Assembly: GCA_039794245.1 (NCBI GenBank) | Contig: JBDIVS010000016.1 | Coordinates: 1-64,000 of the forward strand | Reading direction: 5' to 3' | Source: DAITQM01 sp039794245 | GTDB taxonomy: Bacteria; Pseudomonadota; Gammaproteobacteria; Xanthomonadales; Wenzhouxiangellaceae | DNA length: 64,000 nucleotides | Shown: positions 6,547 to 14,320 of the stretch, piece by piece | Layout: every line of letters begins with the position of its first letter | Numbering within the stretch: position 1 is the first letter of the stretch | Notes under the pieces: model-generated | Database searches by the model: none | What the model was told of the DNA's origin: nothing | What the model saw: only the letters and a program-made list of their open reading frames with translations | Program-made: the position numbers and the translations under genes

Positions 6547-8948
6547 GTCCGCTGCTCCTCGGCCGAAGCGCGCCAGTCGGCCAGGCGAACCAGGGCTTCC
6601 AGCCACGCCAACCGGAACGGACCGTGGTGATCCAGCAGCTTCAAAGTGCGCTCGGTCCATGATGGGCCTTGTTCACCCTCGCCGATCTCCATCAACGCCA
6701 GTTTGAGCGTGGTCTCGCGGCTGTGTTCGCCGTCGAAGCTCAGTGCGGGCAGGATGTCGCCTTCCCAGACGCCGCGTGCGAAGCGTCTGACGTTGGGTTC
6801 GGCTTCTTCGGTGGGCATGGCGCGCAGGCTCATGCGAACCTTGCCGTGGTGGGCGACGATCAGATAGGCGATGAGGTCGGTGTCCGCCTCGCCGTCATGA
6901 TGATCGAGCCAGGCGAGCATGGAGGCAAGCTCGTGACGGAAAAACTTACGACTATGACGCGCTCGGCAAGGCGATTTGGCGAGAAAGCCTGCAGGCGCTT
7001 TGTCACAAGCGTGCATGGTGGCATCGAAAACTTCGTGCGCCTTGCCGAGATCATGCCAGCGTCCGGCGCGGACGACAGGGCCGCTGTGCGCCGTCTCGCC
7101 CACCTTCGCGCACAGGTCGGCGGCGTGCCTGGCAACATGACTGAGGTGCTCGGACAGCGCCACGGGCTTGGGCTGCTGTGATCGCCAGTCCTCACCGTAG
7201 GCGTCCTGTGGCGAAGGTGTCTCCACCGATATGACTGGAACAGGCAGCTTCTTGATCGTGGCATCAAAGCCGATCGCCTCGTCGTAACCACCGTCGCCGG
7301 CGCGGAGCAACAGCGTCATGCCGGGGCGCGGATCGCGTTCCAGCTTGACCCAACGCTCATCGAGCGCATCCCAGCGCCAAAGCATGGTGTCCTTACGTTT
7401 GGCGAAATCTCTCGCCTGTCCGATGGATACCGGACACAGCTCTCGGCGATCCGGCCTTCCCTGGATGCCGGGGGTATTGGGATCGTCTTTGAAATCGCGC
7501 CAGAACACCTGCACGCCGGGCGTGTCGGTGTCGCGGATGTAGTCGGACACGTCCACGTCGAAACCAGACAGGTCGGGATCGGTATTGAACAGGTCGAGCA
7601 TATCCTTGCGGCGCAGCACGGCTGTGAGCGGGCGCGCCGTATCGGTGGGCGGCAGGCTTTGTGGGGCGGCGCTGTCCAGCCCATTCAGCTTGTCGCGGGC
7701 GATGGACAGTACTTCGCTATCGTAGGGAAGCGACAGGTCCTTGTCATCCTCGATATCCACCCAAAGGATACACGCGCCATTCTGATTGTGTTTGCCGTCA
7801 CGATTGCAACGGCCGAAACGCTGTACCATGGAAGACCAGGGTGCCAGTTCGGTCACCAGGGTTTTCGAGGAAATGTCCACACCGGCTTCGATGGCTTGGG
7901 TGGAGACGATGATTCGGTCTGTATCATCCTCATCGCGCAGACGACGCGCCTGCTCGTCACGTTCGGCAGCCCGGAAACGGGCATGGACCAGCAGGTCAGT
8001 CTTGTCCGGCCGCTTGTCACACAATAATCGGAACAATTGCTGCGCCCGCTCGACACGATTGACGATGACCAGCGTTTGAGTACCTGCGTCGTGGGTTTTC
8101 AGTACCAAATCGCACAAATTTTCCAAATACGCTTGTAAACCCACCTTATTGCCGGCATCTTTCGACAGTGAAACAGAGGCTTTGACGAGCGACTTCCGCG
8201 CCTGCAGCCGATCACCGGCCTGTCTCCTGTCTTCATCCCCGATCGAGTGCGTGGTGAGCGAATCCATGTGGGGGTGAAGATCAACGGTGTTCAGCCAATC
8301 GCGATTCAGGGTGGCGGACATCCAGAGCGTGCGGCTAATATTGGCGAGCGGAAAGTTACGGCGGAATGCTTCCAGTTGCGCCGAAGTGGCCAACCCAGCG
8401 CCCATCAACTGCACTTCGTCGAACACCCAGAGGGCATCGTTATGCAGCAGCGCGAAGTGGATGGGCCACTGATAACGGCTCATGCCGTAGCCGCGCATCA
8501 GGGCGCGGGATAGCAGCATGTCCTGCGTACCGACTAGAATACTGTCTTCCTCCGGATAGCTTGCCCATTCGGCCTTGCGGATATCTTCTTCACCTCCCAT
8601 CAGGACGGTGACGCTGACCTTTCCTTCACCAGGTTTGCCGTGGAGATCGAGCGCTTTCAACCAGCCTTCGATATTGGCAACTGTCTGTTCGACCAGAACC
8701 CGCATGGGCAGGCAGTAGACCAATCGGCGCGGAGTGTCGGGATCAGGTTCAAGGCTGCGCATGCCCTGCCGCCAGCCGCGCTTCCAGAGCCAGGCGAGCA
8801 CCACGCCTGCAGTTTTGCCCATGCCCGTTGGTACATCCAACAAATCCGGCCAGGACTCTTGAACCAAACGACACTGATAATCATATGGTCCGAAATCCGA
8901 GGTACCGGTCATGCCGTATGCCTTGTTAAAGAAATAGCGATATTCCAT
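6543..8948 (-). CDS. cas3: Cas3 helicase-nuclease, helicase first and C-terminal HD domain
   Basis: The 801-residue protein has a superfamily-2 helicase core: Walker A DVPTGMGKT (39-46), DEVQ (177-180), SAT (211-213), QAIEAGVDIS (351-360) and QRFGRCNRDG (376-385). It is followed by an HD nuclease with His-Asp at 632-633, FRHE near 670-673 and AHH at 699-701. Helicase followed by HD is the type I-G arrangement; most other Cas3 proteins have HD first. It unwinds and degrades target DNA recruited by the Csx17-Csb1-Csb2 complex. All catalytic motifs are intact. Its stop overlaps the nucleotidyltransferase start. The start at 8948 has a modest AGG nine bases upstream. Confidence 0.92.
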   Translation of the reverse strand: MEYRYFFNKAYGMTGTSDFGPYDYQCRLVQESWPDLLDVPTGMGKTAGVVLAWLWKRGWRQGMRSLEPDPDTPRRLVYCLPMRVLVEQTVANIEGWLKALDLHGKPGEGKVSVTVLMGGEEDIRKAEWASYPEEDSILVGTQDMLLSRALMRGYGMSRYQWPIHFALLHNDALWVFDEVQLMGAGLATSAQLEAFRRNFPLANISRTLWMSATLNRDWLNTVDLHPHMDSLTTHSIGDEDRRQAGDRLQARKSLVKASVSLSKDAGNKVGLQAYLENLCDLVLKTHDAGTQTLVIVNRVERAQQLFRLLCDKRPDKTDLLVHARFRAAERDEQARRLRDEDDTDRIIVSTQAIEAGVDISSKTLVTELAPWSSMVQRFGRCNRDGKHNQNGACILWVDIEDDKDLSLPYDSEVLSIARDKLNGLDSAAPQSLPPTDTARPLTAVLRRKDMLDLFNTDPDLSGFDVDVSDYIRDTDTPGVQVFWRDFKDDPNTPGIQGRPDRRELCPVSIGQARDFAKRKDTMLWRWDALDERWVKLERDPRPGMTLLLRAGDGGYDEAIGFDATIKKLPVPVISVETPSPQDAYGEDWRSQQPKPVALSEHLSHVARHAADLCAKVGETAHSGPVVRAGRWHDLGKAHEVFDATMHACDKAPAGFLAKSPCRARHSRKFFRHELASMLAWLDHHDGEADTDLIAYLIVAHHGKVRMSLRAMPTEEAEPNVRRFARGVWEGDILPALSFDGEHSRETTLKLALMEIGEGEQGPSWTERTLKLLDHHGPFRLAWLEALVRLADWRASAEEQRT

Positions 8949-8994
8949 TTACTGTGACCTGTTTGGTGTTTACCTGTCAATTGTTCCGTGCCCA

Positions 8995-9108
8995 TCACTC
9001 ATCCGGCCGCCTGCCGCGATCGGCAAGGTCCGCCACCAGCTTGTCGAACACCGGGCTGTTCGCCTGTGTGGCGGGCTGACCTGCCAGCTGAACGTATGAA
9101 CGGCTCAT
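8995..9108 (-). CDS. 37-residue ORF coupled upstream of cas3
   Basis: ATG at 9108 overlaps the stop of the preceding 62-residue ORF (TGATG), and the frame reads MSRSYVQLAGQPATQ, then VFDKLVADLADRGRR, to a stop 46 bases before cas3. The stop-start overlap in an otherwise tightly packed operon is the only support. The sequence is amphipathic and polar, without recognisable domain. It could be a real microprotein or chance. Confidence 0.35.
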   Translation of the reverse strand: MSRSYVQLAGQPATQANSPVFDKLVADLADRGRRPDE

Positions 9109-9296
9109 CAATCCAACAGCGACAATCCTAAGGATCCGAGAAACAAGGTTCGAATGAAATGGTGAAAGTTACGGCCAAGTGTCTGGAGCTTGGGTTGCAG
9201 TTCGTCGAGCAGGGTGTCGTCACTGTCGCACTCGATATACAGTGTCTGGGTCAGTTCGTCAGGCGCGTTTTCGCCGGTCATGTTGTTCTGTTCCAT
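9108..9296 (-). CDS. 62-residue acidic small protein between HIRAN gene and cas3
   Basis: The start at 9296 has GGAG eight bases upstream and follows the HIRAN gene stop by two bases. An in-frame upstream start at 9338 lies inside the HIRAN gene and is less likely. The first half is acidic (ECDSDDTLLDELQ) and the C-terminus is hydrophobic (FIRTLFLGSLGLSLLD). I recognise no family. Tight spacing on both sides suggests co-expression with the HIRAN protein and the downstream cas genes. Confidence 0.5.
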   Translation of the reverse strand: MEQNNMTGENAPDELTQTLYIECDSDDTLLDELQPKLQTLGRNFHHFIRTLFLGSLGLSLLD

Positions 9297-9298
9297 GG

Positions 9299-9685
9299 TC
9301 AGATCTCCGCGTGAATTTTGATCTGGGTCCGCTGCCAAGGGACGGGGGTGTTTTGCAGACTAGCGATTTTTGCGGTCAACCGCTGGCTGTGGTCGAGCAT
9401 CTGGCTGACGGCAATGTTTTCCCGGCGTGGCAGGTAGCCAAGTTTGTAGCCGCGCCAGTCTAGGCGTACGCCGCGCAGGTCGTGGGGGTTTTGCGGCTCG
9501 CGCACGAGGTCAAGCGACTGGCCGGGGCGTAGTTGCGGCCAGACATCCGGACCGGCGTGGTACAGGAAGCCGGCGGGCGGTGAGGTTTGGAGGTGCAGGG
9601 TTGCCCTGCCTGCCGCGGGGCCTGCAGCAGCCCACGGCGAGAGGGCAGAACCTTGAGCGGCGGTCATGAGATTTCTGCGCTGCAT
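9299..9685 (-). CDS. HIRAN-domain protein with Tat-like N-terminus
   Basis: Residues ~45-115 of the 128-residue product show the HIRAN pattern: LDLVREPQNPHDLRGVRLDW followed by YKLGYLPRRENIAVSQML. HIRAN domains bind DNA ends, as in the Rad5/HLTF family, and stand-alone versions occur in bacterial accessory loci. The start at 9685 has GGAG seven bases upstream. The first residues, MQRRNLMTAAQGSALSPWAAA, resemble a weak twin-arginine signal, which is odd for a DNA-binding protein; many short bacterial HIRAN proteins look like this. It lies 110 bases downstream of the DGQHR gene and two bases upstream of a small ORF. Confidence 0.75.
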   Translation of the reverse strand: MQRRNLMTAAQGSALSPWAAAGPAAGRATLHLQTSPPAGFLYHAGPDVWPQLRPGQSLDLVREPQNPHDLRGVRLDWRGYKLGYLPRRENIAVSQMLDHSQRLTAKIASLQNTPVPWQRTQIKIHAEI

Positions 9686-9794
9686 GTGTGTCTCCACTGC
9701 CGCGGACCAGGCTTCCGGCCTGCTGGTGGCCCGATTTCGAGCTTGTACCACCCCCGGTGGCTCACGGGATGCACCTGGAGTATCACCGGCGGAT

Positions 9795-10985
9795 TCATTC
9801 CGTGCCACCGCTCGGCATACGCCCTACACGTTGCCCCTTTGCCGTGTTTGCGCGTGGTGCAATTCCCGCAAGGCGCGCCAGTTCGCGATGCAGGTGGCCG
9901 GTGCGTTCGACCTGGCCTTTGGCTGGGAAACGTTCGTAGAAGCCTTCGGCGCGGAAGTCGCGGCTGCGTTCGGCCCACGGGGCGAGGCGTTCGCGCCAGC
10001 GCCGGAGGCGGTCTTCTTCCGGTTCGGCATCGGCGTGGGCCAGGTCGGCGCACACCCTGAGCATGGCTTTGATGGTGACGGGCTTGGTGACCATGTAACG
10101 CGGATGGCCCCAGGCGTCGCCCCAGACTTCGCGCGCGGCTTTTAGAAAGTCTCGCGTGACGGCGTAGTAGCGCTCGCCGACGCTACGGTTATCTTTAGTG
10201 TGGACGACATCCGGCCACTCGTGTTCAATATGCGGCCAGTCGGCTTTGACCCAACGGAACAGTTCGTTGAACAACTCGGCTTGCAGGATCCACTTTTCCT
10301 GCCGGCTGCGGCCGCCGAGGCGGTTGATGCGATAGCGTAGCGGGCTGTCGCTTTCGCCGTAGAGATATTCAGCGATGCGCACGGCCAGTTTTTTATCCGC
10401 CTCGGCGCTTTGTACTTTTTCGTAAAGATCGACGAGGTGGCTTTTGTTGATGCGCGTCGGCGTCGAGTTGATGATGACGAACATCTCGGTGGCGAAATCC
10501 TCGGTTCCACCGTCGAAGACCATGCACGGCACGTTAATGACTGCGGCTTCTTCCGGCCGGTCTTTCAGATAAAAATACAGCGCCGCCAGGCGGTGCTGGC
10601 CGTCGATGATGAGGTATTTGTCCGCCGGATCCTGCAGGTGGCCGACGGTTTCGAAGCCGCCGCTCATGGCTCTGAATGACAGTGTTTCATTGGTAAACAG
10701 CAGGACGGTACCGGGTATCGGCGGCTGTTTTTCGGCGGTTTCGTAGAAGTTTTTCAGGGCCCGGACCTTGGCGCGCGAGAGTTGGCGTTGAAATGCTTTG
10801 TCGGTTTTTTCGATACGCTCGATGAACCGCGCGATGTCGTCGCCGGCGGGCGCCGCCTCGGGGGCGAGCTGTTCGCCATCGCCGTAGAAACGGCTGATGA
10901 AACGGACACGTGCCAACAGGTCCTCGGCGGGGTAACTGACGAAATAAAACTTGCCTTCTTTCTGGCGGATTTGCGTTGCTAGCAT
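9795..10985 (-). CDS. DGQHR-domain protein, DndB-like
   Basis: The 396-residue protein contains YLIIDGQHRLAALYFYL at ~124-140, the DGQHR motif of DndB and related defence-associated proteins, followed by VPCMVFDG and INSTPTRINKSH, which also fit the ParB-like nuclease/NTPase fold of that family. DndB regulates phosphorothioation, but DGQHR proteins also occur without dnd genes, as here. No dndA/C/D/E genes are visible. It starts 64 bases after the WYL gene on the same strand, with GAGGA about ten bases upstream. Function in this locus is unknown. Confidence 0.8.
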   Translation of the reverse strand: MLATQIRQKEGKFYFVSYPAEDLLARVRFISRFYGDGEQLAPEAAPAGDDIARFIERIEKTDKAFQRQLSRAKVRALKNFYETAEKQPPIPGTVLLFTNETLSFRAMSGGFETVGHLQDPADKYLIIDGQHRLAALYFYLKDRPEEAAVINVPCMVFDGGTEDFATEMFVIINSTPTRINKSHLVDLYEKVQSAEADKKLAVRIAEYLYGESDSPLRYRINRLGGRSRQEKWILQAELFNELFRWVKADWPHIEHEWPDVVHTKDNRSVGERYYAVTRDFLKAAREVWGDAWGHPRYMVTKPVTIKAMLRVCADLAHADAEPEEDRLRRWRERLAPWAERSRDFRAEGFYERFPAKGQVERTGHLHRELARLAGIAPRANTAKGQRVGRMPSGGTE

Positions 10986-11049
10986 CGGTCAATCCTCATC
11001 GTAGTCAGGGTATACCACAGGGAAAGGCTCACAGGCTGCGCCTGGCAGG

Positions 11050-12012
11050 TTATTCATACTGTGCGGCGGCATCGCGCAAAGCCTGGGCGGCCCTCGCGCG
11101 CAGTTCGGCGGGCGCCAGAACCTCGACTTCAGGGCCGTAGCGCAGGATGTCGAGCAAAAGTTCACGCGGATCGGAATACGGCAAGGTGAGCTCGTAGGCA
11201 CCGTCGCGCCATTGCCCGATCTGCTCGGGATGCCAGATTTCGTCGGCGACCCAACGGGCGCGGTGGGCGGAAAAGCGCAGCACGGCGCGGTATCGGGCCG
11301 CGCCGCCGAAGATGCCGAAGCTGGCGCCGATCTGCTGGTCGAGCGCGGCTGAGTCTTGAGTTCTGACCGCCGTTTCCGTCGCTTCGGCGCGCCGTATGCG
11401 GTCGAGCGCGAAAAGCCGGTAATCCGCGGCGCTTTCGCACCATGCCGCCAGATACCAGTTGCCGCGATAGTGCACCAGACGCGCCGGGTGAATCCGGCGC
11501 CGGGTCAGACGATCGTTCTCGCGGCCCTGGTATTCGATTTCAAGGCAGCGGCCGGCAAGCAGCGCGCCGGCGACTTCGCCGAAACGCTGCGGGTCCGATT
11601 TGCGTTGCGCGATCGGGAGTAGATGCACTTTGTCGATGATTTCGGCGCTCTTAAAACCGCTCGCCGCGAGCAGGCGGCGGATCCGGTTGCGCAGCGGGCC
11701 GATGTACGGCGCCAGGACACCGGGCTGGACGGCTTCGAGCAATTGCTCGCTGGCGAGCAGCGCGAACAATTCTCCGGCATTGAACCACAGGCCGGGCAGT
11801 TCGAACTCCGGGGCGCTGGGATCATAGTGATAGCCGCCCGCGGCCCAGTTGTAAACGATGGGCGCTTCCATGAAATCGCGCATGTACGCCAGATCGCGCT
11901 TGACCGTGGTCAGCGAGACTTCGGTCAGTGCCTCGCGAATGAGGCGCATCGGCACCGGCCGGCCGCGCTTGAGCAGGGCGTGGATCTTGTAGATGCGCTC
12001 GACCCGGTTCAT
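11050..12012 (-). CDS. WYL-domain transcriptional regulator
   Basis: The 320-residue protein starts MNRVERIYKIHALLKRGR, an N-terminal winged helix-turn-helix (1-60). It is followed by a WYL domain (~130-205) with HYRGNWYLAAWCES and YRLFALDRIRRAE, and a C-terminal WCX-like extension to about 310. WYL regulators bind nucleic-acid-like ligands and often control CRISPR and other defence loci. It is first in the minus-strand series leading through the DGQHR, HIRAN and cas genes, so it is the best candidate regulator of them. The frame is open upstream to 12087, but the start at 12012 matches the family N-terminus. Confidence 0.85.
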   Translation of the reverse strand: MNRVERIYKIHALLKRGRPVPMRLIREALTEVSLTTVKRDLAYMRDFMEAPIVYNWAAGGYHYDPSAPEFELPGLWFNAGELFALLASEQLLEAVQPGVLAPYIGPLRNRIRRLLAASGFKSAEIIDKVHLLPIAQRKSDPQRFGEVAGALLAGRCLEIEYQGRENDRLTRRRIHPARLVHYRGNWYLAAWCESAADYRLFALDRIRRAEATETAVRTQDSAALDQQIGASFGIFGGAARYRAVLRFSAHRARWVADEIWHPEQIGQWRDGAYELTLPYSDPRELLLDILRYGPEVEVLAPAELRARAAQALRDAAAQYE

Positions 12013-12236
12013 CGCCGCCCTGCCCCGCGCCCGATAGGCGCCGGCCCGCCGGCGAACGGCCGGCCCGCAGCGGGATCTGCGGTGCATTTCGGTGAATGAC
12101 GCACCAAACGCCCGGCATGAGGCCGGCCATAGAGCGGCCGCCGGGAAAACAGAACCGGCATCACCTCGCCAGACATGACTGCCTCGCAGTGACTGAGCGG
12201 CGCGGGATCACACCGCGGAACATCGGCGCTGGTAGC

Positions 12237-12270
12237 GCCGGCCCGGGGCATGGCTGGGCCGGCTTTTTTT
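12237..12270 (+). terminator. Strong orphan intrinsic terminator
   Basis: A perfect 8-bp stem GCCGGCCC (12237-12244) and GGGCCGGC (12256-12263) is followed directly by seven T at 12264-12270 on the plus strand. No plus-strand gene precedes it within the 332-base gap between the WYL regulator and the small gene at 12345. It therefore may end an unrecognised small RNA starting in 12,100-12,200, or be a leftover. The rest of the gap shows nothing else I can name. Confidence 0.65.
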
Positions 12271-12344
12271 ATCCCTTGGCGCATCCTATAGCGAATGACG
12301 CCCAGGCGCAACCCACGGGAGGTCGCCGGAGATTCGGCCCGTTT

Positions 12345-12596
12345 CTATCCCTTTGGGCCAGGCGGGCCGCGTTTCGGCGGCGGCGCCGGCGGCTTGGCCT
12401 GCTCCGCCTTGCCGGCGTCCTCCTTCCGGCGGTGCGGGTCACCGGGCGGGGAGGAAATCATCAAGCCATTTTTCACTACGGGGTTATCCCGGGCGTGAAA
12501 AACGATCTGCATGCCTTTCTTCTTGCTCTGGTTGACCGAATGCTGTCCGGCCGCGGCGGCAGGCCGAATGGGTTTGATGAAGGGTACTTTGCTCAT
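12345..12596 (-). CDS. Small basic Pro/Lys-rich protein
   Basis: The 83-residue ORF starts MSKVPFIKPIRPAAAAG with GGAGG seven bases upstream, better than chance for an intergenic ORF. Residues 60-83 are a Lys/Pro/Ala-rich tail (RRKEDAGKAEQAK, then PPAPPPKRGPPGPKG), likely disordered. The middle contains MQIVFHARDNPVVKNGLM. I do not recognise a family. It stands alone, between the orphan terminator and the amidohydrolase, which points away from it. Confidence 0.5.
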   Translation of the reverse strand: MSKVPFIKPIRPAAAAGQHSVNQSKKKGMQIVFHARDNPVVKNGLMISSPPGDPHRRKEDAGKAEQAKPPAPPPKRGPPGPKG

Positions 12597-12914
12597 GATG
12601 CAGCCTCCAAATCCCCCGATGCCCGAAAGGGCGTCGGGCCTGAGGGTGGCGGCCGCATCGCCCTCGCTTTAGCAGCATTTGTACCCCGCCCTGCAAGCTG
12701 AGAGGTCAAATCGGCGGCCGTCACAGTCTATTATCTCTTTATCCGGTTGGCAATTAGTATTGCAATTTCTGGCACGCATCGCATCTGCTCTCCTATGTGG
12801 CTACGATTCGCAGATATCGATTTCCGCTTCGCGGTTTTCGACAGCCAACTGTCTGAGGCCACCCATGCTTTGGGGGTGCCGTTGCTGGCCTTCTGATATC
12901 GGAGGTGCACAAAT
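12597..12914. other. Intergenic region between divergent genes
   Basis: These 318 bases separate the small basic protein gene (minus) from the amidohydrolase gene (plus) and should hold both promoters. The stretch 12720-12790 is locally AT-richer than its surroundings. The only clear signal is GGAGG at 12900-12904, the ribosome-binding site of the amidohydrolase. I found no convincing operator, hairpin or RNA. Confidence 0.5.
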
Positions 12915-14267
12915 ATGGTCAAGATGAGCGTATCTTTTTTGCGATCGGTGGTGATCATCCAGATGATGCTCTGCACCGTTCCCGCGCCGGCGGCAGCGGA
13001 CGACTTGCCCATTTTGCTCAAACCCGGCCGGGTGTTCACCGCTGGGGACAGCGCCGTCCGCGAAGGCTGGGCGGTGCTGGTCACCGAAGGCCGGATCGCC
13101 GCGGTCGGGCCGGCCGGGGAGATCGTGGCCCCGCCTGGGACGCAAGTCGTCGAACTGCCGGGGACGACGCTGTTGCCGGGGCTCGTCGATCTGCACGTGC
13201 ATTTATTTTTGCACCCGTACAACGAGGCGTCGTGGGACGACCAGGTGCTGAAAGAACCTGTGGAATACCGCACCATCGCCGCGGTGGAATATGCCGCGGC
13301 GACTCTGGCGGCCGGATTCACCACGGTGCGCGACCTGGGCACGGAGGGCGCGGGCTACGCCGACGTGTCGCTGAAAAGGGCGCTCGATGAAGGCCGGATC
13401 GCCGGCCCCAGGCTCGAAATCGCCACGCTGGCAATCGTTGCCGCCGGTTGTTACGGCCCCGGCCCGCGTGGCTGGCGCCCCGATCTGGATCTGCGAAAAG
13501 GCGCCCAGGAGGTCAGCGGCGAGGCCGAGATCGTCCGCGCCGTGCGCGAGCAGGCGGCGCGCGGCGCCGACTGGATCAAGGTGTATGCCGACTACCGCTG
13601 CGGCCCCGGCGGCAAGGCGGTGCCGGCGTTCAGCCAGCGGGAACTCGATCTACTGGTTGCCACCGCGCACGATCTGGGGCGTAAAGTCGCAGCCCACGCC
13701 GTGACCCCCGAAGGCATGCGCCGCGCCGTGTCGGCCGGCGTGCAAACCATCGAACACGGTTTCGAGGGCAACGACGAGGTCTTCCGGCTGATGGCTGAGC
13801 GCGGTGTCGTTTATCTGCCGACGCTGGCTGCACAGGCCGCTTACGCCGAGTATTTCGATGGTTACAAGCCGGGAGACGAGCCGACCGCGGGAATGCGGGA
13901 TGCGAAGCGCGCCTTCCGCGCAGCACTCAAAGCCGGCGTCACGATCGGCGCCGGCGGCGACGCCGGCGTGTTCGCACATGGGGCCAATGCGCTGGAGATC
14001 GAGTGGATGGTGCGTTACGGCATGCGGCCGGAGCACGCCCTCCTGGCAGCGACCGCAACCGGCGCCCGAACGCTCGGCCGAGAAAACGAAATCGGCCGCA
14101 TCCGGCCGGGGCTGATCGCCGACCTCGTCGCCGTCGAAGGCGACCCGGTCACCGACATCGCGGCACTGCACAATGTCAGCCTGGTGATGCAGGGCGGGCG
14201 CATCGTCAAAACCCCGCACGCAGCAATCCCGCCGAAAATAATCCTGGATTCCGGTACAAGCAATTAG
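12915..14267 (+). CDS. Exported amidohydrolase (imidazolonepropionase-like)
   Basis: The 450-residue protein has an N-terminal signal peptide (hydrophobic core to about residue 28, ending PAPAAADD), so it acts in the periplasm. The amidohydrolase barrel shows the HxH metal site GLVDLHVHLFLHP (~95), a Lys in ADWIKVYADY that can be the bridging carboxylysine, His in KVAAHAVTP and TIEHGFEG, and the Asp in GGDAGVFAHG. The closing PGLIADLVAVEGDP is typical of imidazolonepropionase and prolidase-type amidohydrolases. Substrate is not predictable. GGAGG lies nine bases before the start at 12915. It is convergent with the MFS gene downstream. Confidence 0.85.
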   Translation: MVKMSVSFLRSVVIIQMMLCTVPAPAAADDLPILLKPGRVFTAGDSAVREGWAVLVTEGRIAAVGPAGEIVAPPGTQVVELPGTTLLPGLVDLHVHLFLHPYNEASWDDQVLKEPVEYRTIAAVEYAAATLAAGFTTVRDLGTEGAGYADVSLKRALDEGRIAGPRLEIATLAIVAAGCYGPGPRGWRPDLDLRKGAQEVSGEAEIVRAVREQAARGADWIKVYADYRCGPGGKAVPAFSQRELDLLVATAHDLGRKVAAHAVTPEGMRRAVSAGVQTIEHGFEGNDEVFRLMAERGVVYLPTLAAQAAYAEYFDGYKPGDEPTAGMRDAKRAFRAALKAGVTIGAGGDAGVFAHGANALEIEWMVRYGMRPEHALLAATATGARTLGRENEIGRIRPGLIADLVAVEGDPVTDIAALHNVSLVMQGGRIVKTPHAAIPPKIILDSGTSN

Positions 14268-14320
14268 TTTTTTTATTCTGTCTATCCTGCTCGTCGATGT
14301 TCGTTTGATTCATTCCGGTG

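Noticed and set aside
8880..8995. ORF starting at 8995 overlapping the cas3 start
   Set aside because: It would be 29 residues, mostly inside cas3, without recognisable features; overlap with the previous stop is likely chance.
9795..10985. A DNA phosphorothioation (dnd) system
   Set aside because: Only a DGQHR protein is present; no dndA, C, D or E genes are found in the window.
12013..12087. Longer start for the WYL regulator
   Set aside because: The extra 25 residues are Arg/Ala-rich and do not fit the family; MNRVERIYKIH at 12012 does.
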